Positions 1 through 8,079 of a stretch of DNA of 47,499 nucleotides are shown here, in pieces. Made by a program: the position numbers and the translations under genes. The DNA is from Dethiothermospora halolimnae (GTDB lineage: Bacteria; Bacillota; Clostridia; Tissierellales; VENL01): NCBI RefSeq assembly GCF_037577855.1, contig NZ_JBAKFX010000031.1, positions 1-47,499 on the forward strand, written 5' to 3'. The first letter of the stretch is position 1. Each line of letters starts with the position of its first letter. The notes beneath the pieces were generated by a model that had not been told where the DNA came from, ran no database searches, and was given only the letters and a program-made list of their open reading frames with translations.

Positions 1-125
1 TTAGACATTATACTTCTTTTCAAAATTAGTTAACATCTTATCTCATATTTATACGACGCTAGTCGCTTTTAAAAATTTTCGGATGAAAGTTTTGGTTTGA
101 ATAAATCTTCATGCGATTCCCGTGA

Positions 126-455
126 TTCAAAACTTATCATACTGACTGGTCTATAGGATATTTATTTCATTTTAGAGGTAGAAAAGTTGCTTTATTCGGG
201 GATGTTGGGATACCACACAATAGGGCAAAGGAATCAATGATTAGAAGTATAAAAAAAGCTGACGTTGCAATTATCGATGGGGTTCATATTCCTGCCAAAG
301 AATCAGCCATTATTGCTAGAAAGGCCAATGTAAAAAAACTTTATCTTATGCCTATACTTCTTAATAAAACAGAAGAAGAAGTACTAAAAGAGGTATCAAC
401 AATTTTTAATAATACATTTGTTCCAAATGACTATGAGGAGTTTATTGTGAAGTGA
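126..455 (+). pseudogene. Fragment of an unrecognised protein
   Basis: An open frame runs from about base 126 to a TGA stop at 453-455. It encodes a plausible soluble alpha/beta fragment with the stretches KVALFGDVG and ADVAIIDG. The first ATG in the frame is at 237 and has no good ribosome binding site, while protein-like sequence continues upstream of it. The matching upstream sequence appears to continue in another frame (around 85-150, reading SKLIILTGL), so the gene looks frameshifted and cut by the window start. I do not recognise the family. The Gly-Asp and Asp-Gly pairs resemble nucleotide-binding folds, but no complete motif is present. Confidence 0.4.
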
Positions 456-529
456 TTAAGGAAGAAACCGGTTACTAGTTATAGATATGGACTTAATATT
501 TAGATAATTTAAATAGAAGGAGAAATAAT

Positions 530-649
530 ATGTTTTTGATTCAGATGGCAGGATTTCCTGGAGCGGGGAAGTCTACTTTAGCTAAAGAAATTTCAAAATT
601 TTTTGACTTAGTGATTGTCGATAGGAATATTAGATATATAAAAATGTAA
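530..649 (+). pseudogene. Truncated P-loop kinase/ATPase (39 codons)
   Basis: The sequence AGAAGGAGA at 516-524 is a good ribosome binding site for ATG 530. The 39-residue product starts MFLIQMAG and contains a clear Walker A motif, GFPGAGKST, near residues 8-16, as at the N-terminus of AAA-type or zeta-toxin-like small-molecule kinases. Only the first helix and strand remain before TAA at 647-649. Four bases later a GGACAAGC/GGGACAG repeat begins (653-683), so the truncation coincides with a repeat insertion or recombination point. It is almost certainly a non-functional remnant. Confidence 0.6.
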
Positions 650-652
650 ATA

Positions 653-683
653 TTGGACAAGCATAGGGACAGTTCATTATAAA
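653..683 (+). repeat. REP-like repeat copy 1 (single, forward)
   Basis: It reads TTGGACAAGC, then the core GGGACAGTTCATTATAA. It lies 4 bases after the truncated kinase and 54 bases before the radical SAM gene. The core is shared with at least ten other sites in the window, including those flanking the RAYT gene at 34.8 kb. Confidence 0.85.
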
Positions 684-736
684 GTATTATATATAGATAA
701 TAAAATTTCAAGAAATATTAATAGAGGTGATTATAT

Positions 737-1828
737 ATGCCAAAGTTTAAATCAAAAGAAATTATAATATCGATGGATATGGCGGGGTGCCCCAATAGGT
801 GTAAGCACTGTTGGCTTGGACATGCTCCAAATAGGAAAGTGGATAAAAAGTTATTAAAAGAAGTAGTAGATACATTTAAAAACTGGGTTAAAGCAGGGGA
901 TACTGAACCATACTTTGACAAAGTAAATGTTAACTCATGGTATAGAGAACCGGACTTCTCTGATGACTATAAAGAACTTTATGAGTTAGAAAAAGAACTA
1001 GGAGATAAAGTAGTGAGATTTGAGCTCCTTAGTATATGGAGAGCAGCCAGAGACCTAGATTATGTTAAATGGGCAAAGGAAATAGGAACTAAAAAATGTC
1101 AAATAACCTTTTTTGGTATGGAAGAAAACACTGATTATTTTACTGGTAGAAAATGGGCTTTTAAAGATAATTTAATTGCTACAGAAAGATTACTGGACGC
1201 AGGAATTGTACCAAGATGGCAAGTGTTTTTAAATGATAAAAGTAAATATGACTTAAATGAACTGGTAAAATTAGTTTCAGAACTTAACTTAGAAGAAAGG
1301 GTAGCTAAATTGGGAGGTGAGTTTGAAATATTCACCCATATACCTAGCACCGATGGAAAATCCTTTGAGCTAGAGGATATAAGACCTAAGAAGGGAATAG
1401 ACAAATTTATACCTGAATATATAAAAGAAAAATCAAAAAAACATTTTAGAGTAGAAGATTTTTCTGATATATTAGGCAAACCAGAAAAGGAATTGTTAAC
1501 TGAACTTCTTAAAAGGGATGAACCATATAATAATTATCCTCCTTTAGCTTTTATGATAACACCAGACTTAGATGTTTACTCAAATATAGGGGAACCGATG
1601 GCTTGGTGGTGTCTCGGAAATATAGAAAAAGATGGCATTGATAAAGTCATGAATAGGTTTATCAATAATGAAGTTATAGGATTGAATGCTAATTTCGAAG
1701 TTTCCGTTTCACACTTAGCTAAAGAATATGGTAGAAGAGAAAGTGATTATTTATATACAGAAGATGATTTAATAATCAGGTGGTTAAGACTTTGGGGAGA
1801 AGATAGAAAGGATGAAATAATTGGTTAA
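737..1828 (+). CDS. Radical SAM protein, operon partner of a DUF692-like enzyme
   Basis: This 363-residue protein has the CX3CX2C cluster motif of radical SAM enzymes (Cys18, Cys22, Cys25 in GCPNRCKHC), which ligates a [4Fe-4S] cluster and cleaves S-adenosylmethionine. The TIM-barrel core follows. I see no Cys-rich SPASM-type auxiliary cluster at the C-terminus, only isolated cysteines such as the one in AWWCLG. The start ATG has GAGGTG 7 bases upstream. The stop overlaps the start of the next gene by 8 bases, so the two are probably translationally coupled. The substrate is unknown. Pairing with a DUF692-like enzyme makes peptide modification possible, but no precursor peptide is visible nearby. 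Confidence 0.85.
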   Translation: MPKFKSKEIIISMDMAGCPNRCKHCWLGHAPNRKVDKKLLKEVVDTFKNWVKAGDTEPYFDKVNVNSWYREPDFSDDYKELYELEKELGDKVVRFELLSIWRAARDLDYVKWAKEIGTKKCQITFFGMEENTDYFTGRKWAFKDNLIATERLLDAGIVPRWQVFLNDKSKYDLNELVKLVSELNLEERVAKLGGEFEIFTHIPSTDGKSFELEDIRPKKGIDKFIPEYIKEKSKKHFRVEDFSDILGKPEKELLTELLKRDEPYNNYPPLAFMITPDLDVYSNIGEPMAWWCLGNIEKDGIDKVMNRFINNEVIGLNANFEVSVSHLAKEYGRRESDYLYTEDDLIIRWLRLWGEDRKDEIIG

Positions 1829-2648
1829 ATTAGCATGTAATTATTTAGTAGAAGCTGTAGAGTTATTAAATGAGGAGAAAATAAAATTTGATTATTTTAA
1901 ATATCCTAGCTTAGGTAGTGATGATAGTTTTAGATCTTTTAAAGCATTTAGTGAAAAGATAAAACATATTAAAACTATTAAACCGGTGTTATATCATGGA
2001 TTTTACCCCTATAAAGTAAGTATATGTAATCAGAGATTTCAAGAGAACTTTGACATTGAATCCTTCCGTAAATTGTGTAATATTTCAGAAACACCGGGGA
2101 TATCATTCCATCTAAATGGAGCAGATTTAAATGACTCAAAAGATATGGTTATAACAAGTGCTATAGAAAATATCCTTTTTATTAAAAAACACTTTAAAGA
2201 TATGGAGTTTATAACCTTTGAAAATGCTATGGGGAACCTTAATGAACATGAACTTAACCCAGAGGTAATATCTGAGATAATTAATAAGTCAGATTCAAAG
2301 TTTTTATATGATGTAAGTCATGCCTATTGGAGCTCTAAGAAACGAGGTGAGACATTTGACGATTATGTATCAAAATTACCTTTAGATAGAGTATACGAAG
2401 TTCATATAAATGGATGGCAGGAGTCTGATGGAGATATTCAGTCCCACATGAAGATACAAGATGAATTATATCCCCATCTTAAAGATATAGTGTCTAGATA
2501 TCCAGTTGAGATTGTAACACTGGAATATGGGAGACATTATGATAGAATTAACTGTGGATGTCCAGTAGTAAATATTAATAAAGTTAACTTAGAGGCTAAG
2601 AAAGAAGTTAGGGAACAGTTGTTGAGATTAAAGGAAATAATAGGATAA
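1821..2648 (+). CDS. DUF692/MNIO-like TIM-barrel protein
   Basis: The start is TTG at 1821 with AAAGGA 8 bases upstream, inside the end of the radical SAM gene. The 275-residue sequence follows the pattern of the DUF692 family (multinuclear non-heme iron oxidases such as MbnB and TglH). Candidate metal ligands are spread along the barrel: His59 (LYHGF), His97 (SFHLN), Glu134-Asn135 (FENAMG), Asp164 and His167 (YDVSHAYW), His195 (EVHINGW) and Glu235 (TLEYG). The stretch KLPLDRVYEVHINGW is especially typical. Known members oxidise Cys, Asn or Asp residues in ribosomal peptides. A more general xylose-isomerase-like TIM barrel is the main alternative. The ligand assignment is by eye. Confidence 0.7.
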   Translation: MVKLACNYLVEAVELLNEEKIKFDYFKYPSLGSDDSFRSFKAFSEKIKHIKTIKPVLYHGFYPYKVSICNQRFQENFDIESFRKLCNISETPGISFHLNGADLNDSKDMVITSAIENILFIKKHFKDMEFITFENAMGNLNEHELNPEVISEIINKSDSKFLYDVSHAYWSSKKRGETFDDYVSKLPLDRVYEVHINGWQESDGDIQSHMKIQDELYPHLKDIVSRYPVEIVTLEYGRHYDRINCGCPVVNINKVNLEAKKEVREQLLRLKEIIG

Positions 2649-2684
2649 AACTAAAAGGGTAGGGAAAATTAAATAGTTGAATAA

Positions 2685-2703
2685 CAGGGACAGTTCATTA
2701 CAA
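2685..2703 (+). repeat. REP-like repeat copy 2 (single, forward)
   Basis: It reads CAGGGACAGTTCATTACAA, one base different from the core. It lies after the radical SAM-DUF692 operon in the same orientation as copy 1, so the operon sits between two direct copies. Confidence 0.8.
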
Positions 2704-2800
2704 ATGTTTGAACTAAGTAAGAATAAAATACGTTAGCTGAAGATTGTCTAGTTTAATATTTAATTTTAATAAAATCTATAAAAAGGGAGACAAGAGAATT

Positions 2801-3580
2801 ATGAAATGTAATATAGGAAATACGGTAATTAATTATGAGGTTAAAGGTTCAGGAAAACCTATTTTATTGTTTAGTGGATTTGCAACTGATATGAATACAA
2901 TGAAAAATTGTATGGAGCCGATTTTTAGTAAAAAAAGTGGTTGGAAGAGAATATATGTAGATCATCCAGGGGTGGGGGACACTTTAGTAGGTATTGATAT
3001 TAAAGGACCTAAAGATTTCTTTAATACTATACTTGAGTTTGTTGAAGCAGTGATTGGAAAGAAGGAAAGGTTTGTGTTAGCTGGTTATTCATTTGGAGGT
3101 TATATTTCAAGGTATATATTAAATCATAAATTTAATATGGTTGATGGATTACTGTTAATAAACCCATTAATATTTCCAGGAATTGAAAACTGTGATATAG
3201 ATACCAATGTTAAAGAAATAAAAAATGCTGATAAAGGGACTCAAGAAAAAATAGAGAAAAGAACAGCTATAGACATAGATAAGTCAATGGCTAAAACAAA
3301 CTTTGAGTTTCTTAATATGTTAAAGGATACTGGACATGAATTTATTATAGAAATAGATAACTTTAATAAATCCTTTGAAAAACCAACCTTAATCTTAACA
3401 GGTAGGCAGGATAATGCGGTAGGATATAGAGATGCTTTTAAAATCATAGACAAATATCCTAGAGCAAGTTATTGTGTATTAGATAAAAGTGGACATACGA
3501 TTCAAATTGAACAAGAAGAGCTTTTTAATAAATTGGTTGAAGAATGGTTATATAGAGTAGAGGAAAATGCAAATTGTTAA
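2801..3580 (+). CDS. Alpha/beta hydrolase
   Basis: This 259-residue alpha/beta-hydrolase-fold enzyme has all three catalytic residues: nucleophile Ser97 in GYSFGG, Asp204 in GRQDNAVG and His232 in KSGHTIQIEQ. An oxyanion-hole-like turn follows FSGF near residue 26. I chose ATG 2801 (MKCNIGNTV) because GGGAGA precedes it and homologous folds begin there; the frame is open upstream to 2744, but that leader looks non-coding. No signal peptide is seen, so it is likely cytoplasmic. The substrate cannot be told: esterases, lactonases and C-C hydrolases share these motifs. The next gene starts 25 bases later, so the two may be co-transcribed. Confidence 0.85.
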   Translation: MKCNIGNTVINYEVKGSGKPILLFSGFATDMNTMKNCMEPIFSKKSGWKRIYVDHPGVGDTLVGIDIKGPKDFFNTILEFVEAVIGKKERFVLAGYSFGGYISRYILNHKFNMVDGLLLINPLIFPGIENCDIDTNVKEIKNADKGTQEKIEKRTAIDIDKSMAKTNFEFLNMLKDTGHEFIIEIDNFNKSFEKPTLILTGRQDNAVGYRDAFKIIDKYPRASYCVLDKSGHTIQIEQEELFNKLVEEWLYRVEENANC

Positions 3581-3605
3581 AAATATCAAGAGAAAGGGTG
3601 ATAAT

Positions 3606-4529
3606 ATGAAAACAGTATCTAAAGAATTGTTTACTCAATTAGGAAACTACATGAATAAAAAATCTAGGTCTTTAGAAAAGGCATTATTTAACTATTACTT
3701 TAATAATTCTAATGGCGAAGATATATTAGATGCATTAGAAAAATTTCAAAATACAGACGGAGGATTTGGACAGGGGATTGAGCCTGATTTTAAATTAAAG
3801 GAATCATCCCCTATGGCAACATCAATCGGGCTAAGATATTTAAATTTAGTAGATAATAATGATAGATGTGAAAAGATGATAGCTAAAGCTATTAGATATC
3901 TTGAGAATACTTTTAATGATGATAAGAATGGATGGTATAGTGTTCCAAGCAGTGTAAATGATTATCCCCATGCACCCTGGTGGGAATATAAAAAGGATAT
4001 AAACATGACAGTTATTGACTACTCTTGGGGTAATCCTACAGCTGAATTAGTAGGATATCTATATAAGTACAGGAGGTATTTAAAACATATAGATATTTAT
4101 AAGCTAGTGGACTATGCAATAGAAAAATTAAATGAAAGGAAGGAATTTAAATCTGAACATGAAATATTTTGTTATATAAAAATGTATAATATAATAGACC
4201 AAGAGTTTTCAAGGAAGATGAAAGATACCTTAAAAATAGCTGTAAAGCAACTAGTTAACACAGATAAATGTCAATGGACAGATTATGTTCCCACTCCAGT
4301 AAGATTTATAGAGTTTAAATCTAAAGACTACTTTGGAATTGATAATAAATCTATAGATGATAATTTAGATTATTTAATAGATTTATTTGAGCAGCAAGGA
4401 AAGATACTACCTACTTGGGAGTGGGGAGTTTATTTAGAACAATGGGAAATATCAAGAGAAGAATGGACTGGAATTTTGACTTTTAGGGCTTTGGTATCCT
4501 TATTAAAGTTTAATAGGATAGAGATATAA
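3606..4529 (+). CDS. Alpha/alpha-toroid (prenyltransferase/squalene-cyclase-like) protein
   Basis: ATG 3606 follows AAAGGGTG and opens a 307-residue protein. Near residue 45 it has ALEKFQNTDGGFGQGIEPDF, which resembles the Gln-x-x-Asp-Gly-Gly-Phe/Trp repeat found in terpene-cyclase and prenyltransferase barrels. Further Trp- and Tyr-rich helices (NGWYSVPS, PHAPWWEYK, LPTWEWGVYLEQWE) support an alpha/alpha barrel. The DxDD and metal-binding motifs of true cyclases or transferases are not obvious, so the activity is unknown. Such standalone toroids are common hypothetical proteins in Firmicutes. It follows the alpha/beta hydrolase closely on the same strand. Confidence 0.6.
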   Translation: MKTVSKELFTQLGNYMNKKSRSLEKALFNYYFNNSNGEDILDALEKFQNTDGGFGQGIEPDFKLKESSPMATSIGLRYLNLVDNNDRCEKMIAKAIRYLENTFNDDKNGWYSVPSSVNDYPHAPWWEYKKDINMTVIDYSWGNPTAELVGYLYKYRRYLKHIDIYKLVDYAIEKLNERKEFKSEHEIFCYIKMYNIIDQEFSRKMKDTLKIAVKQLVNTDKCQWTDYVPTPVRFIEFKSKDYFGIDNKSIDDNLDYLIDLFEQQGKILPTWEWGVYLEQWEISREEWTGILTFRALVSLLKFNRIEI

Positions 4530-4907
4530 CATAAAACAGCAAAATATAAATTATTAAATGGACTAAGTAAGGAGACATTAAATCTTGAAGATTCAGCATC
4601 TTGTTATAATCATATTAATAAAACTTTATTTGTTGGAGATAACATAGACGATCCCATACCAAGTTATATTTGTTGGACTGAATTGAAGAAATATAAACAG
4701 ACACTAGAGGGATATATTAAATTTGTCCCAGAGTTTGTAGTACAAAGTCATGGAGATGTCATGGAGAATAAAATAATAAAAAAGAATATAGATTATATTT
4801 CCAAACTTATAGAAAATGAAGAAATGGAATTTGAAGACAAAGAAGTATTAAAGAAACATTTAGGAAATGTAGAATATTTAGATTATATGAAAACAGAGTG
4901 TACTTAA
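4530..4907 (+). pseudogene. C-terminal remnant of a metallo-beta-lactamase-fold hydrolase
   Basis: An open frame from 4530 to TAA 4905-4907 reads as the C-terminal half of an MBL-fold protein: LFVGDNIDDPIPSY fits the strand carrying the bridging Asp, and FVVQSHGD fits the last His ligand. The N-terminal half with the HxHxDH site is missing because the previous gene occupies that space. The only plausible start inside is TTG 4683, which has no convincing ribosome binding site. It is most likely a decayed gene. Confidence 0.6.
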
Positions 4908-4910
4908 CTT

Positions 4911-4958
4911 CGATCTACTACAAATGTTATTATAATAACATTTGTAGTAGATCGTTTT
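4911..4958 (+). terminator. Intrinsic terminator on a perfect 44-bp palindrome
   Basis: Arms of 20 bp (4911-4930 and 4935-4954) are perfectly complementary with TATA between them, so the whole 44 bp is self-complementary. TTTTCT follows. It sits 4 bases after the stop of the MBL remnant. Confidence 0.75.
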
Positions 4959-5190
4959 CTATAGAAAACATAAAATGGAAACCTTTATAGAGGGGATTTA
5001 GGAAAAATGAAGAATATATATTAAGAGGACGTATTAAAGTTAATATCTGCTTTCTATAAGGGATATTTGTTTTTAAATAAGAGAGAAGCAATAAGTCATA
5101 AAATATTTGTAGACCTGATATATTTAGTAAATAAAATATTAATAGAATATTATGAAAAGCAAAAGAGAAGCTTAAGAGGGAGAGATATTA
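4959..5190. other. Non-coding gap between terminator and nitroreductase
   Basis: This is AT-rich sequence with multiple stops in all + frames. I see no gene. A purine-rich ribosome binding site (AGAGGGAGAG, about 5175-5184) ends it and serves the TTG start at 5191. Confidence 0.4.
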
Positions 5191-5748
5191 TTGAATACTA
5201 TAGATTCAATTTATAAGAGAAGGAGCATAAGGAGTTTCAAGTCTGATGTAGTTGATAAAAATATCCTAATTGATCTTATAAAGGCTGGAATGGCAGCACC
5301 AACTGCGTGTAATAATCAGCCATGGGAGTTTATAGCTATAAATGAACCTAATGTAATGAAAGAGTTAAGGGAAAATTTAATGTTTGCTAGATATAATGCC
5401 ACAGCAGCTATAGTAGTATGTGGAAATATGAAACTTGCAAGAGGAGGATATAGACTTCATTGGGAACAAGATTGTAGTGCTGCCATGGAGAATATTTTGT
5501 TGGCTGCCACTTCTATTGGTCTAGGATCATTGTGAATCGGCGTGCATCCAGTAGAGAATTTTACAAGTTCAGTTAGAAAAGTGCTTGATATACCTGAATA
5601 TGTGGTTCCCCTTGGAATAGCTTATATCGGTTATCCTGCTGAAGAAAAAGAGCCTAGGACACTATTTAATGAGAAAAGAGTATATTTTCAACAATATGAT
5701 AAAACTAGAAAACATAGGTCAAGACCTAAGAATCTAAAGAAAAGCTGA
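5191..5748 (+). pseudogene. Nitroreductase-family protein with in-frame TGA at 5533-5535
   Basis: The start is TTG 5191 after AGGGAGAG. The frame reads as a nitroreductase (FMN-dependent NAD(P)H oxidoreductase): N-terminal YKRRSIRSF (FMN phosphate-binding Arg pair), APTACNNQPWEF (typical A-P-S/T..N.QPW box), and then GLGSL, TGA, IGVHP. In the family a Trp is expected at the TGA (GLG-x-x-W-x-G-x-x-P). Read through, the protein would be 185 residues, the normal length for the family, and no frame change is needed. So the only visible lesion is TGG to TGA. It could be a nonsense mutation, a sequence error or a recoded stop. Selenocysteine is unlikely at a conserved Trp. The next gene starts 17 bases downstream. 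Confidence 0.8.
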
Positions 5749-5764
5749 TTTACCAGGAGGAAAT

Positions 5765-6196
5765 ATGATTAGAGAATTAGAAAAGAATGAAATAGAAGAT
5801 ATAATGAACATTTGGGAAAAATCTACAATAGAAGCCCACAAATTTATTTCTGAGGATTACTGGATAAGAAATCATGCAGTTGTAAAAGAAAAATATATAC
5901 CCCAGTCAAAGACATTTATATATGAAAAAAATAAAGAAATAAAAGCATTTATTAGTGTTATTAATAAAGGATTTATAGGTGCATTATTTGTTGATGTAGG
6001 TTGTCAAGGACAAGGGATAGGGACTAAGTTAATAAATTTTACTAAGGGAATTTATAATGAATTAAGTTTAGCAGTATATAAAGAAAATAAGAAGTCAGTA
6101 AAGTTTTACAAAAAAGTAGGCTTTACAATTGAAAAAGAGCAAATTAATGAGGACACCGGAGAAAAAGAACTTATTATGACTTGGTCTATTAATTGA
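5765..6196 (+). CDS. GNAT N-acetyltransferase, YjaB-like
   Basis: This 143-residue single-domain GNAT protein has the acetyl-CoA pyrophosphate-binding loop QGQGIGTKL at residues 81-89 and the C-terminal motif VKFYKKVGF. The N-terminal pattern IMNIWEKSTIEAHKFI resembles E. coli YjaB (IW..S...TH.F). It transfers an acetyl group from acetyl-CoA to an amine; the acceptor is unknown. ATG 5765 follows CCAGGAGGAAAT, an excellent ribosome binding site. It is likely co-transcribed with the NUDIX gene that follows, each with its own ribosome binding site. Confidence 0.85.
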   Translation: MIRELEKNEIEDIMNIWEKSTIEAHKFISEDYWIRNHAVVKEKYIPQSKTFIYEKNKEIKAFISVINKGFIGALFVDVGCQGQGIGTKLINFTKGIYNELSLAVYKENKKSVKFYKKVGFTIEKEQINEDTGEKELIMTWSIN

Positions 6197-6243
6197 AACT
6201 CAACTAAATGGTTTGAGGTTTTTATATAAAGGAGGAAATAAAT

Positions 6244-6744
6244 ATGGAATTCTGGGATGTATTCAACAAAAAAGGGAATAAAACAGGGAAAATGGTTAAA
6301 AGGGGTGAGTCATTGGAAAAAGGAGAGTATCATTTAGTTATATTTGCATGGATAAAAAATAGGGATGGAAAATTTTTAATATCGAAACGTAACCCTAATA
6401 AAGCCGGAGGGAACACATGGGAGACAGTAGGTGGATCAGCCATATCAGGAGAAGATAGTATCGATGCTGTGTTGCGGGAAGTAAAAGAAGAATTGGGAAT
6501 AAATCTAAATGCTAAAGATGGTATCCATTTAAAAAGGCTTAGATATGACACTGAAGCACCATGGCTTAGTGATATATGGTCTTTTAATTATGATATAGAT
6601 ATTTCTGATGTTCACTTTCAACAAGAAGAAGTATGTGATGTAAAGTGGGCAACGAAAGAGGAAGTATTAAACTTAATTGCTAAAGGGGAATTTTTCAAAG
6701 GAGATATGCATTTAAAGAATATATTTGAAAATAATTTGATTTAG
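6244..6744 (+). CDS. NUDIX hydrolase
   Basis: This 166-residue protein has a complete Nudix box between residues 64 and 86 (Gly64, Glu70, Arg78-Glu79, Glu82-Glu83, Gly85), the Mg2+-binding helix that hydrolyses nucleoside-diphosphate-linked compounds. The N-terminus EFWDVFNKKGNKTGK matches the IPP-isomerase-like and YfcD-like subgroup, which begins with a similar strand. The start follows AAAGGAGGAAATAA. A second gene of the same subgroup lies at 43052. The substrate is not predictable. A REP-like doublet follows 36 bases after the stop. Confidence 0.9.
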   Translation: MEFWDVFNKKGNKTGKMVKRGESLEKGEYHLVIFAWIKNRDGKFLISKRNPNKAGGNTWETVGGSAISGEDSIDAVLREVKEELGINLNAKDGIHLKRLRYDTEAPWLSDIWSFNYDIDISDVHFQQEEVCDVKWATKEEVLNLIAKGEFFKGDMHLKNIFENNLI

Positions 6745-6779
6745 TTAAATAAAGAATGATTATACGAGGTAATGACATT

Positions 6780-6941
6780 GTGGGACAAGCTAGGGACAGT
6801 TTATTATAATAAATTAAAATTTTATATATTTAATTTTTGTGAAAATTCACTTTTATAGGTTTTATCTATCAACAAAGTATTTAAAGGGGCAAATCACTTT
6901 CTAATAATACTCATTTATAATGAACTGTCCCTAGCTTGTCC
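6780..6941. repeat. REP-like doublet (REPIN/MITE-like), copy 3
   Basis: A 162-bp element with inverted ends. The left end reads GGACAAGC then TAGGGACAGTTTATTATA (6783-6808), and the right end is its near-perfect reverse complement (6914-6941). The interior (about 105 bp) is AT-rich and non-coding. A related element occurs at 7889-8032, with alignable interior blocks such as AAAGTATTTA followed by AGGGG. Together they behave like a miniature inverted-repeat or REPIN family. The full intergenic gap 6745-7075 holds nothing else that I recognise. Confidence 0.85.
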
Positions 6942-7075
6942 TATTGAGGGTATAAACATCTTAGCTTCAATATGAAGTTTGGAAAATTACTTACATGTAG
7001 TCATCTGTAAGGTTAATATAACTATGAATGATAGAAATAAAACTAGGGCCATGAAACAGGGAGGGATAGCAGAAT

Positions 7076-7852
7076 ATGAAAAATCAATTAGAGATGTATG
7101 ATGAAGTAAATAATATTATCAAATTATTATTAAAAAAGATTAAAAAAGTTCTGCAACATGAGTTTGTAGGTATGTATATTCATGGCTCCATTGCCATGGG
7201 AGATTTTAATATTGACACTAGTGACATTGATTTTTTTGTGATAACAGAAGATATAATTTCAAGACAAAGGTTTGTTGATTTAGAAAAAATGCATAAGGAT
7301 ATTATAAGTAACTGTTGTGAGTGGGCTAATAGATTAGAGGGGTCTTATGTTCCAAAAAAGAATTTACTAAGTAAAAGTCCTCCATATATATCACGTCCCT
7401 ATTTTAATAATGGCAAATTAATATTAGCACCCCATGGATATGAGTGGATTCTTGAACTATATACTATTAGAGAATATGGAGTTATTATAGATGGACCAAA
7501 CCCTAAAAGTTTAATTGATACTATATCATCAAAAGACTTGCAACGAAGTAGTTTAAAAATATTAAACAACTGGTGGAAACCAATGTTAGCAGATTCTTCA
7601 TACTTGGAGAATGGAGAATATCAAGTTTATGCTATTTTGACAATGTGTAGAATAATGTATATGTTTACTTATGGAAATATAGTTTCAAAGAAAGAAGCTG
7701 CAAAGTGGGTTCAAAAAGAAGGGAATAGTAGATGGGAAGGTTTAATTGAGCAAGCATTTTTATGGAAAAGAGGATATGATTTTAATAAAACAAACGAAAC
7801 AAAGGATTTCATTAGATACATTATTGAATTTACAAAGGATAGTTTTAGATGA
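7076..7852 (+). CDS. AadA-like nucleotidyltransferase (DUF4111 type)
   Basis: This 258-residue protein has the nucleotidyltransferase signature GSIAMGDFNIDTSDID (residues 37-52), where the Gly-Ser and the Asp pair bind Mg2+-ATP. The later stretch EYQVYAILTMCRIMYMFTYG and the total length match the AadA/ANT(3'')(9) aminoglycoside adenylyltransferase fold with a C-terminal helical domain. ATG 7076 follows AGGGAGGG. It could modify streptomycin, spectinomycin or another antibiotic, but divergent members have other roles and no drug can be assigned. It stands alone between two related REP-like doublets (6780-6941 and 7889-8032). Confidence 0.75.
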   Translation: MKNQLEMYDEVNNIIKLLLKKIKKVLQHEFVGMYIHGSIAMGDFNIDTSDIDFFVITEDIISRQRFVDLEKMHKDIISNCCEWANRLEGSYVPKKNLLSKSPPYISRPYFNNGKLILAPHGYEWILELYTIREYGVIIDGPNPKSLIDTISSKDLQRSSLKILNNWWKPMLADSSYLENGEYQVYAILTMCRIMYMFTYGNIVSKKEAAKWVQKEGNSRWEGLIEQAFLWKRGYDFNKTNETKDFIRYIIEFTKDSFR

Positions 7853-7888
7853 AAGAATGTAATAATAAAAAAATAAGGTAAGGGTTAA

Positions 7889-8032
7889 GTGGGAAAGGGT
7901 CTATATAATAATGTTTTTAATTTTTAAAGACTTTACTTTTAAAGAATCCTATTTACTAATAAAGTATTTAACAGGGGTAGTTTAATCTTTAGTCATATCG
8001 ACTTTTTATAATGAACTGTCCCTAGCTTGTCC
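7889..8032. repeat. REP-like doublet with eroded left end, copy 4
   Basis: The right end (8003-8032) carries TATAATGAACTGTCCC followed by TAGCTTGTCC, identical to the right end of copy 3. The interior aligns with copy 3 with gaps (TTAATTTTT, AAAGTATTTA, AGGGG in the same order). The left end retains GTGGGA but has lost the GGGACAGTT core. It lies between the AadA-like gene and the HAD gene. Confidence 0.7.
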
Positions 8033-8079
8033 TTAAAAGATTATTAAATTAACAAACTTTTATTTATGAGGAGAATTAT

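Noticed and set aside
1..125. A promoter or gene start at the left edge
   Set aside because: No consistent frame or promoter pair is seen, and the edge may be a contig end.
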